DNA of 8,195 nucleotides, taken from positions 1-8,195 of the forward strand of contig JBJKSJ010000325.1 of NCBI GenBank assembly GCA_046704085.1. Reading direction: 5' to 3'. A program made the position numbers and the translations under genes. Shown piece after piece: positions 1 to 6,192 of the stretch; positions within the stretch are counted from its first letter, which is position 1, and every line of letters begins with the position of its first letter. The notes beneath the pieces were generated by a model that had not been told where the DNA came from, searched no databases, and was given only the letters and a program-made list of their open reading frames with translations. The stretch is from DATBHW01 sp046704085 (GTDB lineage: Bacteria; Chloroflexota; Ktedonobacteria; Ktedonobacterales; DATBGS01).

Positions 1-417
1 CTGCGTCATGCTGCCGCAGCGAATGGTGTACTGACTGCTCTTGCCATTGTTGTTATTCTCGTCATGGGAATAGACATCGCACCCGGCGCTGGTTCGCTCG
101 ACGGTCACCGTCTCTTCCCAGCCAGTATCCGTGCCAAAAGAGTCTATGACCATGGTGGCCGGCTGGCAGTGTTGATAGGCGTGCCAGAAGCAGGAAAGCA
201 CCTGCATCGACGCGGCTTGTGCAGCCGGGTCATGCGAGTAAGGATCAGAGTCGAATTGCCCGCAGTCCTGGCCGCGTGGCGGAGGAAGCTGGCTGATCAC
301 GTAGCCAGTACCGACGCAGGTAATCACCAGCACTACAGCCAGCCCGATGGAGCGGCGCTGGTGCCGGCGTATCCAGGTCCCAATCCTGGCCCAGAGGAAG
401 GCCGCTCGCTCGCGCAT
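1..417 (-). CDS. Single-pass membrane protein with cysteine-bearing outer domain, 3' end off the window
   Basis: The minus strand is open from an ATG at 417 to the window edge (139 codons, no stop), so the C-terminus is missing. An in-frame TGA lies eight codons upstream, and purine-rich AGGAG-like bases precede the ATG, which fixes the start. The first 22 residues are basic and aromatic (MRERAAFLW..RRHQRR), a hydrophobic helix covers about residues 24-43, and the rest is polar. By the positive-inside rule the long C-terminal part faces outside. It carries cysteines at 52, 76, 84, 113 and 134 and an Asn run near 121-124, as expected of a disulfide-bonded exported domain. Cys34 lies in the helix, but the residues before it (V-I-T) do not make a good lipobox. 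No family was recognised. The plus-strand frame over the same DNA gives an Arg/Pro-rich product without structure and is taken as its shadow. Confidence 0.72.
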   Translation of the reverse strand, partial: MRERAAFLWARIGTWIRRHQRRSIGLAVVLVITCVGTGYVISQLPPPRGQDCGQFDSDPYSHDPAAQAASMQVLSCFWHAYQHCQPATMVIDSFGTDTGWEETVTVERTSAGCDVYSHDENNNNGKSSQYTIRCGSMTQ

Positions 418-712
418 GGTTCTGCTCGCTCCTGCTCCTGGTCAAGGCACGCGCTGCGCCTCGACCCCGAGATGGATGGGTCTTCTGACGAGAACTACGT
501 TCGCGCAGGCGAAAATATCTCATGCCCATTGGGGGGCCGAGATGAGGACGGCCAGCGGGAGGCCATTGCGTTCGCCCACACGATAGTGCTTCATCCCCCG
601 ATGTGCTGCGAGCCGTCGAGGTGGGCAAGGTTTGGTGAGGGAGGGGAAGGGACGTGGATGTTCACAGCGGCAAGGCACAACGATCAAGCGGCAGAGGCGG
701 CCAGAGACCCAC
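418..712. other. Gene-free interval, no feature recognised
   Basis: About 295 bases separate the start of the left-edge membrane protein gene from the end of the broken membrane protein gene. Frames open here on both strands give Arg/Pro/Ser-rich translations with no hydrophobic pattern or ribosome-binding site. I found no convincing -35/-10 pair for the left-edge gene, no strong hairpin with a T-run and no repeat shared with the rest of the window. Confidence 0.4.
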
Positions 713-1097
713 TCAGAGAGACACCAGCAGCAGGAGGATGACCAGAACGCCGAAAGAGCGCAGTACGAGGAATCCGCTTGCGCAGCACTCCATGCACCCG
801 CCCAGCACAAACGCGAGCGCATCCTTGGAGATCGGCATCCTCCAGGCGTCTCTTCGTCAACCATTTCCCCAAGAGAGAGGCTGGGCCGCTGAGCAGAAAG
901 CAGACGAGAGCTAGTGAGACCAGGATGAGGGAGCTGCCCTGGTGGAAGTGCCAATCGACCCAGAACAGGGGGCCGGCCCCTGTCACCAGCACCAAGACGA
1001 GGGCAATCCAGAGCAGAGACCACAACAGGCTCTGCACACGAGCGAGGGCTGGAGGTGGAGCTGAGAGGTGGCATCTTTGGTCTCTCCTTCTGGACAC
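713..1097 (-). pseudogene. Small multi-helix membrane protein, apparently frameshifted
   Basis: Hydrophobic segments fall in different minus-strand frames. One frame (from a GTG at 1097) gives two clear membrane helices, SLLWSLLWIALVLVLVTGAG and SLILVSLALVCFLLSGPASL, then a basic stretch (KWLTKRRLED). After about base 840 that frame turns into Arg-rich sequence that looks non-coding. A second frame picks up there with an ATG at 838 and continues the hydrophobic pattern for 41 residues (DALAFVLGGCMECCASG..FGVLVILLLLVSL) to a TGA at 713-715. A third frame holds the best start: an ATG at 1074 preceded by AAGGAG at good spacing, but it reads MPPLSS and then loses the helices. One or two single-base shifts would give a four-helix protein of about 120 residues. 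It may be a decaying gene, a sequencing or assembly error, or two small overlapping genes. Family unknown. Confidence 0.42.
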
Positions 1098-1193
1098 GAG
1101 ATCACCAGTGGGGATGGTTGCTCATCGCTCTTTTGGTCCGTTTCTGAGCAGCCGATGGTGACAGAACAGCACGTTGACTAAATTTAGCGACTT
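1098..1193. promoter_or_regulatory. Divergent intergenic region with CTAAATTTAG palindrome
   Basis: This 96-bp gap lies between two divergently oriented membrane protein genes and should hold both promoters. The perfect 10-bp palindrome CTAAATTTAG (1178-1187) ends 6 bp before the plus-strand ATG at 1194, in the most AT-rich part of the gap. It could be a -10 region for a near-leaderless transcript or a regulator site. No matching -35 element at 16-18 bp was found, so the assignment is weak. Confidence 0.25.
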
Positions 1194-1607
1194 ATGTGGA
1201 GGTCAGTAGCAGTCCTTGGGGGCATGGGAGGACTGGCCCTGCTCATCCTGGGTGGCAGCTTGCAAGACAACGCCGCGCAGGGGCTGGGCATCTCGCTCTG
1301 GGCCGTGCTGGCCGCCCTCGCGCTGGGTCTGGGCGCCTATGGCGTCTTGCTGCTGGCCGGGCGCATCCAGACGCGCCACTGGTTCGCCTCAGCGCGCACC
1401 CAGACCGAAGAAGGCTGGACCGCCCTGCTCCTGGCGGCGCTCGGCGGCATCTGGCTGGTGGTCGTCGGCATCTGGATGCTGCCCGGCCAGCACAGCGGCC
1501 TCTGGGTGCTGATCTGGCTGCTGGCCTCGTTCTCACTCGGCTTCACCGCCATTCGGCGCCTGCTGGTCCGCGCTCTCATCCATTTCCTGGGACCGGGGGA
1601 GGCATAA
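1194..1607 (+). CDS. Four-helix integral membrane protein, unknown family
   Basis: The 137-residue product is almost entirely hydrophobic. Helices can be placed at about residues 5-22, 33-55, 75-96 and 101-123. The polar parts are a short loop (SLQDNAAQG), a central basic loop (GRIQTRHWFASARTQTEEG) and a tail with IRRLLVRALIH. The central basic loop suggests both termini and the middle loop are cytoplasmic. The first ATG at 1194 has no evident Shine-Dalgarno sequence and may be translated from a near-leaderless transcript. A second in-frame ATG at 1224 would remove half of helix 1 and is less likely. The other plus-strand frames here are Arg/Pro-rich shadows. The stop is 2 nt from the stop of the converging reductase gene. 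No family, catalytic residues or partner were recognised. Confidence 0.75.
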   Translation: MWRSVAVLGGMGGLALLILGGSLQDNAAQGLGISLWAVLAALALGLGAYGVLLLAGRIQTRHWFASARTQTEEGWTALLLAALGGIWLVVVGIWMLPGQHSGLWVLIWLLASFSLGFTAIRRLLVRALIHFLGPGEA

Positions 1608-1609
1608 GG

Positions 1610-2233
1610 CTAGCGCGTCAGAACCTTGAAGGCTATCTGGCGGCCCCAGCCCTGCCTCTGGGCCAGCGTGAACCAGACCGGCAGGAGGGCGTCCACCAGC
1701 CCAACCTGATCGACATCGCCCAGCCGAACGGGGCGCAGGCCGACATCGGCGATCAGTTGCTCGACGATCTGGCGGGCCTCGCCATCCGCGCCGCAGTAGA
1801 AGAGGTCTGCCTGCACCCCGTTGTAGGCGGGGTCGGCAAAGTTCTCCCAGCCGAGCGTGTTGAACGCCCGAAAGAGGCGCGCGTGGGGCGTGTGCGCCTG
1901 GAGGGTGGCGAAGCTGTTCGGCGGGCCGCCCCCGCCCATGCGGTTCGCCGCGTCGATAATGATCTTGCCATCAAGCTGCGCGGCATTGGCTGTGATCGTC
2001 TCGTCCATCGCCTTGCCGGGAACAGCCATCAACACCACATCGCCCGCCGCCAGCGCCTCGGCCACCGAACCGATGCGCGCCTTCTCGCCCAATTCCGCCC
2101 GCAGCGCCTGTGACCTCGCGCCAGAGGGATTGCTCACCCCAAAGCTGACGGTATGCCCGGCGGCGGCCCATTTCTTCCCGATGGTCCCGCCGATATTGCC
2201 CGCGCCAAGGACAGCAATGCGCAGTTCTGCCAT
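1610..2233 (-). CDS. NADPH-dependent F420 reductase-like oxidoreductase (NPDR/Fno family)
   Basis: The 207-residue protein starts with a Rossmann fold: MAELRIAVLGAGNIGG carries the GxGxxG dinucleotide motif at residues 10-15, followed by the strand HTVSFGVSNP near 27-36. Later segments match the F420H2:NADP oxidoreductase family: DVVLMAVPGKAMDE (about 65-78), GKIIIDAANRMGGGGPPNS (about 89-107), then FRAFNTLGWENF (about 121-132). Family members pass hydride between NADP(H) and reduced coenzyme F420 in the cytoplasm. Some relatives have other substrates, so the exact reaction is inference. The length is normal for the family. The ATG at 2233 is chosen because AGGAG lies 9 nt upstream. The in-frame upstream extension to 2458 overlaps the next gene and looks non-coding. 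A -10-like TATACT lies at 2298-2293 without a good -35. Confidence 0.86.
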   Translation of the reverse strand: MAELRIAVLGAGNIGGTIGKKWAAAGHTVSFGVSNPSGARSQALRAELGEKARIGSVAEALAAGDVVLMAVPGKAMDETITANAAQLDGKIIIDAANRMGGGGPPNSFATLQAHTPHARLFRAFNTLGWENFADPAYNGVQADLFYCGADGEARQIVEQLIADVGLRPVRLGDVDQVGLVDALLPVWFTLAQRQGWGRQIAFKVLTR

Positions 2234-2357
2234 GATGATTCGCTCCTGATCTTTTCGGTGAATGTCTGATTCCAAACGCCGACACACATCACAGTATATC
2301 TCACGAGCGATACCAACATGGCATCTGGCGGCTGAAGGCCACCCCTGGAGCGGCTGG

Positions 2358-3422
2358 TCACGCTGTTTGCGCCTGCTGCAACAAATCCCAGAACGCCTGG
2401 TTGGCGAGGCGCGCATAGCCTTCGCTGGTGACGGTCCCACAGCCGCTCTTATCAGCAATGGCCGAGATCAACTCCACCTCATCTTTGGAAAAGGTCAGTC
2501 CATAGAGAGTACCCATAGTGGCTGGGCATGTCTGATCGCCAGGCTGCTGCGGCAAGGCATAGAGCGCGTCAAAGACCTTCTGCACCATGTCCTGACGTGT
2601 GATGGTTATGGCCGACGCGGTGGTTGAAGGATCGTTGGAGGCAGGCACAATTTTCATGTTCAAGGTATCGGGCCGGGCAGGCGCCGTTGGCGCGCTCGCC
2701 AGCGTCTGCTTGAACAGTTGCCAGAATGCTGCATTGGCCTGGTGGCGCTCATACGCTGATGGGCCGCTGATGCAGCCGTTTTGATCAAGCTGGGCGTAAT
2801 AGAGCTTCTCCGCCTCAAAGAAGACCAGCGTATAGCGCGGGTCAGTGGCTGCTGGACAAGCGGTACTCTCTGGCAGTTCGGGCAGGGCGTGTAAGGCGTC
2901 GTAAAGCTGACTGGCCTGATCCGCTGAAGCCATTTTTGACAGCATCGGCGGCTCCTGTGGTCCCGTAAAGCTGAACACCTCCGCCTGGTCAGGCTGAAGC
3001 GGAGGCGTGGCTTCAGCTATCGCCCGGCTCAGCAGTTGCCAGAACGCCTCATTGGCCTGGCGGACATCATCCGCGCCGAAGGTGACGCTGGGGCAGCCCC
3101 CTCTATCGGCAACCGCCGTAGCAACGATCTGCGCGCCCTCCAGAAAGGTCAGTTCATAGTGCGGCCCGCCAATCGCCAGACATCCCTGGTCACTGGGGGC
3201 GGCAGGGAGCGCTACCGCGCTGTTATAGATTTTCTGGACGGTCGCGGCGTCTTCTACCAGGAGCGTGGTTGGCGTGGGCTGCGTGACCTCATAATCTTTG
3301 ATTTGGAGTCTGGTCGGCCTGGCATTGGGATTCGTTCCAGTGTTACCGCCTCCAGGGCTACACGCGGCCAGCAGGAGTACGCCCGGCAGAACCAGCCAAA
3401 ACGCCAGTCTGTTCGTTCTCAT
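2358..3422 (-). CDS. Lipoprotein with three tandem two-cysteine modules
   Basis: The 354-residue product has a lipoprotein signal: basic start MRTNR, hydrophobic core to about residue 20, and lipobox LLAAC with Cys21, then a Gly/Asn/Pro-rich spacer. After that come three copies of a module of about 105 residues. Each has an early ALPxxP-type motif, a first Cys (81, 189, 299), a Y-x-L-x-F strand, a second Cys 28-29 residues later (110, 217, 328) and an end motif ANxAFWxLL (about 123-131, 229-236, 340-348). The matched cysteines suggest one disulfide per module on the outer face of the membrane. The ATG at 3422 is chosen over an in-frame GTG five codons earlier because AAGGAG sits about 7 nt before it. 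No known family or substrate was recognised. Repeated fixed-spacing modules suggest a binding or scaffold role, which is inference. Confidence 0.85.
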   Translation of the reverse strand: MRTNRLAFWLVLPGVLLLAACSPGGGNTGTNPNARPTRLQIKDYEVTQPTPTTLLVEDAATVQKIYNSAVALPAAPSDQGCLAIGGPHYELTFLEGAQIVATAVADRGGCPSVTFGADDVRQANEAFWQLLSRAIAEATPPLQPDQAEVFSFTGPQEPPMLSKMASADQASQLYDALHALPELPESTACPAATDPRYTLVFFEAEKLYYAQLDQNGCISGPSAYERHQANAAFWQLFKQTLASAPTAPARPDTLNMKIVPASNDPSTTASAITITRQDMVQKVFDALYALPQQPGDQTCPATMGTLYGLTFSKDEVELISAIADKSGCGTVTSEGYARLANQAFWDLLQQAQTA

Positions 3423-3441
3423 GCAGTTCTCCTTCACAGAA

Positions 3442-3464
3442 CGCTCCTTCTAGTCGGAGGAGCG
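3442..3464 (-). promoter_or_regulatory. Hairpin upstream of the lipoprotein start
   Basis: CGCTCCT (3442-3448) and AGGAGCG (3458-3464) form a perfect 7-bp stem with a 9-nt loop, about 20 nt upstream of the lipoprotein ATG. In the minus-strand transcript the CUCCU arm could pair with its own AAGGAG arm or with the real AAGGAG Shine-Dalgarno sequence downstream. This may gate translation. It rests on complementarity only. Confidence 0.3.
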
Positions 3465-3594
3465 CGGGTCCTGCTGAGAGAGACGCTCTGCGAGGGGCTT
3501 TTGTTCCCTTGCCAGCAGCAGACAGGCAGTTTCCACCTGCTGCCCCGGCAGAGGCGCCCTAGAACATCGGTCAAGCAGTCGTGTGTTCGTCTCA

Positions 3595-3729
3595 GCCCGC
3601 GCAGGCGGGCTTGGTCGCTCGCGGGCTGCCGCTGGGCGCGCGCACTCTCGGCTGCGCCTCGCGGGCCGCCTACGGCGCCGTCCAGCGCCCGCCGTCGTAG
3701 GCGCAGCCTCTAGCCGCGAGTTTACTCGC
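3595..3729. repeat. Folded dispersed repeat, copy 1
   Basis: This GC-rich element occupies most of the gene-free interval between the permease stop and the lipoprotein start. It opens with hairpin GCCCGC-GCAG-GCGGGC (3595-3610) followed by TTGGT. It then has a long stem GGCTGCGCCT (3650-3659) with AGGCGCAGCC (3699-3708), enclosing a nested GCGGGC/GCCCGC pair (3661-3666, 3687-3692). It closes with hairpin GCGAGT-TT-ACTCGC (3716-3729) followed by CCAG. The first and last hairpins, with the flanking TTGGT and CCAG, recur at 6503-6556 with changed but still paired stem bases. Bases 3423-3594 hold only the short hairpin listed separately. No ORF here is convincing. Role unknown; it could cap or stabilise the permease mRNA or be a non-autonomous mobile repeat. 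Confidence 0.6.
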
Positions 3730-3755
3730 CAGGCACGCGGCGCCTGCGCTTTGCC

Positions 3756-4868
3756 CTAGATGGCGCCCGTCACGGACACCTGCCGACGCAGTATCCTGGC
3801 CGTCAGCAGGAACACCAGAATGGCGCTGCCCAGGATGACGCCCACATCCAGCAGATTGCTGCCGAATGATCCCTGGCGCTGCACCGCGTTGTTGGCCCCA
3901 TCGGCGATATAGTACGTCGGCAGCGCCCTGACCAACACCGTAAGCGGGTTGTTGGCGAGCAAGGGAGCCAGCGGGATCACAATGGCTGGCAAGATAAAGA
4001 TCAGGATCGCCAGACCGCTGATCGCTCCCGCCGCGCTCGCCGTCTGAAAGACCGTGCCAATCAGCAGACCCAGCGCCAGCGCCAGACAGGCGCCAAACAG
4101 CGTATAGAGCAGCAGCAGGGGAAAGTTGCCCGCGAAGCCGCCCAGCAGCGCCAGAACCAGGACCGAGAGCGCCAGTTGATAGACCAGGACAACCAGCACC
4201 TTCGCCAGCAGCACGTCGCCCAGCGCGGCGGGCGTGACCAGCAGCCAGCGCAGCGTCTTTTTCTCCTTCTCCTCAATGAGCAGACCCGGCATGAGCGTCA
4301 GCCCCACCGAAAAGGAGAAGGGCAGGATCAGCACACTATAAAACTTGCTCAGGCTCAGCGCGCTGGTCGGCGGCCCTGGATTGATCGTCTCGGTTGCCAG
4401 GCTGAGCGGTGGATTGGGCGCCGCCACGCTGCGCGCGTAGTTTGTAATCACCGTTTGCAGCGCCTCGCGCTGCTGGGCGTTCATTGCGGCGCCGTTGAAG
4501 TACACATTGACCTGTGGGTGATCCCCGGCCCGCAGGCGCTGCTCGAAATCCACCGGAATGCTCAAGCCCAGGTCATAGGCAGCAGACTGCTGCGCGCCAG
4601 TGGCCCCAAAGGCCGCGCTCACCTGGGCAGGCGAAGTCGCCTGAGTGATCTGCGCGGAAGCGAAGTTGCTGCTGACCACCTTTTGCAAGGACGAGTGTCC
4701 GGGGTTGTAGACCAGCAGCCTCGTGGGATTGCTGACCACTAGATGGCCGATCAAGAAGAAGAGTCCCGCCAGGAAAATCGGCCCCAGCAAGGCCGCAACT
4801 TTGGATTTATCCAGCCAGAAATCCAGCGCGTCTTTGCGCATCATGGCGCGAATGATGCGAGCGTGCAT
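3756..4868 (-). CDS. ABC-2 type transporter permease
   Basis: The 370-residue protein has the layout of ABC-2 family permeases. A first helix lies at about residues 25-45, then an exported loop of about 125 residues (46-172), then a block of helices at about 175-198, 218-243, 249-273, 280-304 and 338-358. The segment EEKEKKTLRWLLVTP (199-213) after the second helix is the conserved cytoplasmic motif thought to contact the ATPase. Relatives export drugs, lipids, polysaccharide or sodium; nothing here shows which. No ATP-binding subunit is encoded in this window, which is unusual, so a partner must be encoded elsewhere. The ATG at 4868 follows a GAGGGAGAG-type ribosome-binding site. The gene lies 42 nt after the antirepressor-like gene on the same strand and may share its transcript. 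Confidence 0.88.
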   Translation of the reverse strand: MHARIIRAMMRKDALDFWLDKSKVAALLGPIFLAGLFFLIGHLVVSNPTRLLVYNPGHSSLQKVVSSNFASAQITQATSPAQVSAAFGATGAQQSAAYDLGLSIPVDFEQRLRAGDHPQVNVYFNGAAMNAQQREALQTVITNYARSVAAPNPPLSLATETINPGPPTSALSLSKFYSVLILPFSFSVGLTLMPGLLIEEKEKKTLRWLLVTPAALGDVLLAKVLVVLVYQLALSVLVLALLGGFAGNFPLLLLYTLFGACLALALGLLIGTVFQTASAAGAISGLAILIFILPAIVIPLAPLLANNPLTVLVRALPTYYIADGANNAVQRQGSFGSNLLDVGVILGSAILVFLLTARILRRQVSVTGAI

Positions 4869-4910
4869 GCGCTCTCTCCCTCTCGACTATCAATATGAAA
4901 CAGTCAAAAA

Positions 4911-5792
4911 TCAGTCTTCGCTCAAGCGCGGCGGGGCCGACTCCTGCGCCCGCCACCAGAGCCAGGTCAGCACCCTGGGCCAGAGGTCATCCGAGATGGC
5001 ATCGAGCGCCCTCACACCAAAGTCGTCCCGTAGTTCTTGCTCCAGCAGCGGCTGATCGAGTCCGCTTGTCTGCTCCAGCAAGTGCAAGAGCGTCCGCAGG
5101 TCCGCCCGATGGACGGCGCTCAAGGCGGGCGCCGACCGCGGCCTGGCCGCGCTGCTCTGGCTCAGGGTTGCCACCCGCCGATCCAGCGAGGTCAGCCAAT
5201 CCACCACCTCCTCCACGCGCACGGCCTGCTCGCGCTGCTGCTCGGCCTTTGTTCGTTCTTGCTCGCGCAGGTCTTGCACTGCCCCCCGCATCTCATCCAG
5301 CGCCCCAAGCAGCCGATCCAGGGGTGCGCCTGGCGCCGCACCCCTCCTGCTGCCTGTTGACGTGTCGCCTGCTGGCCGGGGCAGAGGCTCTGGTTCTCGT
5401 TCTGGCGCCTGTGGGGCAGCCTGCTCTGCGAAGAAATAGGTGTAGAGAACCACAACTACTTCTATTTTTAAGCTGCGAATGAGGGGGCGCTTTTCTGGGG
5501 CGATCAGCTTGTCTTGTATGCCCATCACCCAGGATGGGATAGCCTCAGCGATGAGAGCATCCATCCGTTGAGGTCCACCTGCCGTTTCCATACGGATGAG
5601 CAAGAGATACTCTGTTAAGCCTTCATCCCTCCGAATGCGTTCCATTTGCCCGTGTTTCGCCAGGTTGAGCATCTTGCAGAGGGAGTTCAGGCTAACAGCA
5701 ATTCGTCCATCTAATAAACGGACTGCTAAAAGGTTGCTGCCGTAAAAGGGAACCAGGGCTTGTTGGGCGGGAACCAGCACGTTATTGTCCAT
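4911..5792 (-). CDS. Phage antirepressor N-terminal domain (P22_AR_N-like) protein with coiled coil
   Basis: The 293-residue protein begins with a segment (about 12-120) resembling the N-terminal domain of phage antirepressors: VPFYGSNLLAVRLLDGRIAV, then SLNSLCKMLNL and a basic helix QMERIRRDEGL. Next come a Pro/Glu/Arg-rich linker (about 125-155), a probable coiled coil (about 157-212, LLGALDEMRGAVQDLREQER onward) and a C-terminal helical part (about 226-285) ending in LWPRVLTWLWW. Antirepressors bind repressors or DNA in phage switches. Here no other phage gene is present, so a domesticated regulator is likely. The ATG at 5792 is supported by AAAGGAG 6 nt upstream. An in-frame extension to 5885 crosses two palindromes, has no ribosome site and is rejected. 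GC is about 51% over 5461-5760 and about 71% over 5101-5400, so the gene looks like a fusion of parts with different histories. Confidence 0.72.
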   Translation of the reverse strand: MDNNVLVPAQQALVPFYGSNLLAVRLLDGRIAVSLNSLCKMLNLAKHGQMERIRRDEGLTEYLLLIRMETAGGPQRMDALIAEAIPSWVMGIQDKLIAPEKRPLIRSLKIEVVVVLYTYFFAEQAAPQAPEREPEPLPRPAGDTSTGSRRGAAPGAPLDRLLGALDEMRGAVQDLREQERTKAEQQREQAVRVEEVVDWLTSLDRRVATLSQSSAARPRSAPALSAVHRADLRTLLHLLEQTSGLDQPLLEQELRDDFGVRALDAISDDLWPRVLTWLWWRAQESAPPRLSED

Positions 5793-5976
5793 CTGATGCT
5801 CCTTTAGAGAAGGGGATCGTATGTACGATCCCCTTTGGGGTGATTGTGGAAAAAGGGGGTCGCACATACGATCCCCTTTTTCCACATCCGTAGAAGGTTG
5901 CGGGCTGTGCTGTCAATCCATGAGGAACGCCGGGACATGTCATACGAACTGTGGGCAGGGGATCGGGGTTGTCCAT
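5782..5976 (-). CDS. 64-residue leader ORF overlapping the antirepressor start
   Basis: An ATG at 5976 follows the strongest ribosome-binding site in the window, AAAAGGAGG (5993-5985) with 8-nt spacing, and opens a 64-codon frame ending in TAA at 5784-5782. It overlaps the antirepressor ATG (5792) by 11 nt, an arrangement typical of translational coupling. The peptide starts MDNPDPLPTV, has two cysteines (14, 31) and is encoded in its second half by the two palindromes, giving KRGSYVRPPF and KGIVHTIPF. It has no signal peptide, helix or known domain. It is probably a regulatory leader whose translation melts the hairpins and delivers ribosomes to the antirepressor start. It might instead be a small protein of its own, or a chance ORF. 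The ribosome site and the coupling are seen; the function is inferred. Confidence 0.5.
   Translation of the reverse strand: MDNPDPLPTVRMTCPGVPHGLTAQPATFYGCGKRGSYVRPPFSTITPKGIVHTIPFSKGASDGQ
5810..5835. promoter_or_regulatory. Perfect 12-bp-arm palindrome before the antirepressor
   Basis: AAGGGGATCGTA (5810-5821), TG, TACGATCCCCTT (5824-5835) form a perfect inverted repeat with a 2-nt centre. It sits 4 nt upstream of the antirepressor ribosome-binding site on the minus strand. As DNA it looks like a dimeric operator; as RNA it would make a tight hairpin. It shares its half-site with the next palindrome. Confidence 0.65.
5846..5885. promoter_or_regulatory. Second palindrome, terminator-like in both directions
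   Basis: Arms 5846-5862 and 5869-5885 pair over 17 bp with one G.T, around a CACATA loop. The inner part is a GGGGGTCG/CGATCCCC stem flanked by A5 and T5, the shape of a bidirectional intrinsic terminator. Half-site TACGATCCCCTT recurs exactly at 5867-5878, and a 10/12 match (AAGGGGGTCGCA) lies at 5853-5864. The centre is 43 bp from that of the first palindrome, about four helical turns. It lies inside the leader ORF, so an attenuator or operator is more likely than a plain terminator. Confidence 0.55.
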
Positions 5977-6027
5977 CGGTCTTGCCTCCTTTTCGGGTTG
6001 AGGCGCTGGACGGAGGGGAGAGCGGGG

Positions 6028-6127
6028 GCATAGAATGCGGACTAGCCCCGCGCGTCGGTCCTTCCGGCGCCTGGGTGATGATAGCCGTTGCTGTATCCGC
6101 AGCGACGGCTGTCGCGGTCTTCTATGC
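6028..6127 (-). promoter_or_regulatory. Structured 5' leader of the antirepressor transcript
   Basis: From the predicted start near 6126, the minus-strand RNA would begin with GCAUAGAA, which is exactly complementary to UUCUAUGC transcribed from 6035-6028 (8 bp, 84 nt apart). Between them is a local hairpin GCGAC-AGCC-GTCGC on the minus strand (6115-6102), extended by outer CCGC/GCGG pairing possibilities (6117-6097). The whole could fold as a closed domain placed before the leader ORF ribosome-binding site. It matches no riboswitch I know. Confidence 0.3.
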
Positions 6128-6132
6128 AGGCA

Positions 6133-6162
6133 AGTATAGCAGCACTGTAGTTGAGATGTCAA
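6133..6162 (-). promoter_or_regulatory. Near-consensus sigma70-type promoter for leader ORF and antirepressor
   Basis: On the minus strand TTGACA (6162-6157) and TATACT (6138-6133) are separated by 18 bp. The -35 is perfect and the -10 has one mismatch. Transcription should start near 6126, about 150 nt before the leader ORF ATG at 5976. Nothing else on the minus strand lies between, so this is the likely promoter of the leader ORF, antirepressor and perhaps the permease. Confidence 0.72.
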
Positions 6163-6192
6163 GAGGATCAGGGCCGTCAGTGGGGCTATCCT

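Noticed and set aside
64..741. Long plus-strand open frame at the left end
   Set aside because: It is antisense to the membrane protein gene, lacks a ribosome-binding site, and its Arg/Pro/His-rich product has no hydrophobic or motif pattern.
1174..1179. TTGACT as a -35 box for the plus-strand membrane protein
   Set aside because: The matching -10 would fall inside the coding region, after the ATG.
1196..2113. 305-codon plus-strand open frame
   Set aside because: It runs across two genes with clear products in other frames; its translation is Arg/Ala/Gly-rich, as expected of GC-rich shadow frames.
3036..3713. 225-codon plus-strand open frame
   Set aside because: It is antisense to the lipoprotein repeats and runs into the folded repeat; no ribosome site or domain.
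5793..5885. N-terminal extension of the antirepressor to a start at 5885
   Set aside because: It would begin at the edge of a palindrome without a ribosome site, while ATG 5792 has AAAGGAG at 6 nt and the recognisable domain begins after it.
5846..5885. Plain intrinsic terminator for an upstream minus-strand gene
   Set aside because: The T-run pairs in the stem, there is no gene ending before it on either strand, and it lies within a frame with a strong ribosome site; an attenuator or operator is more likely.
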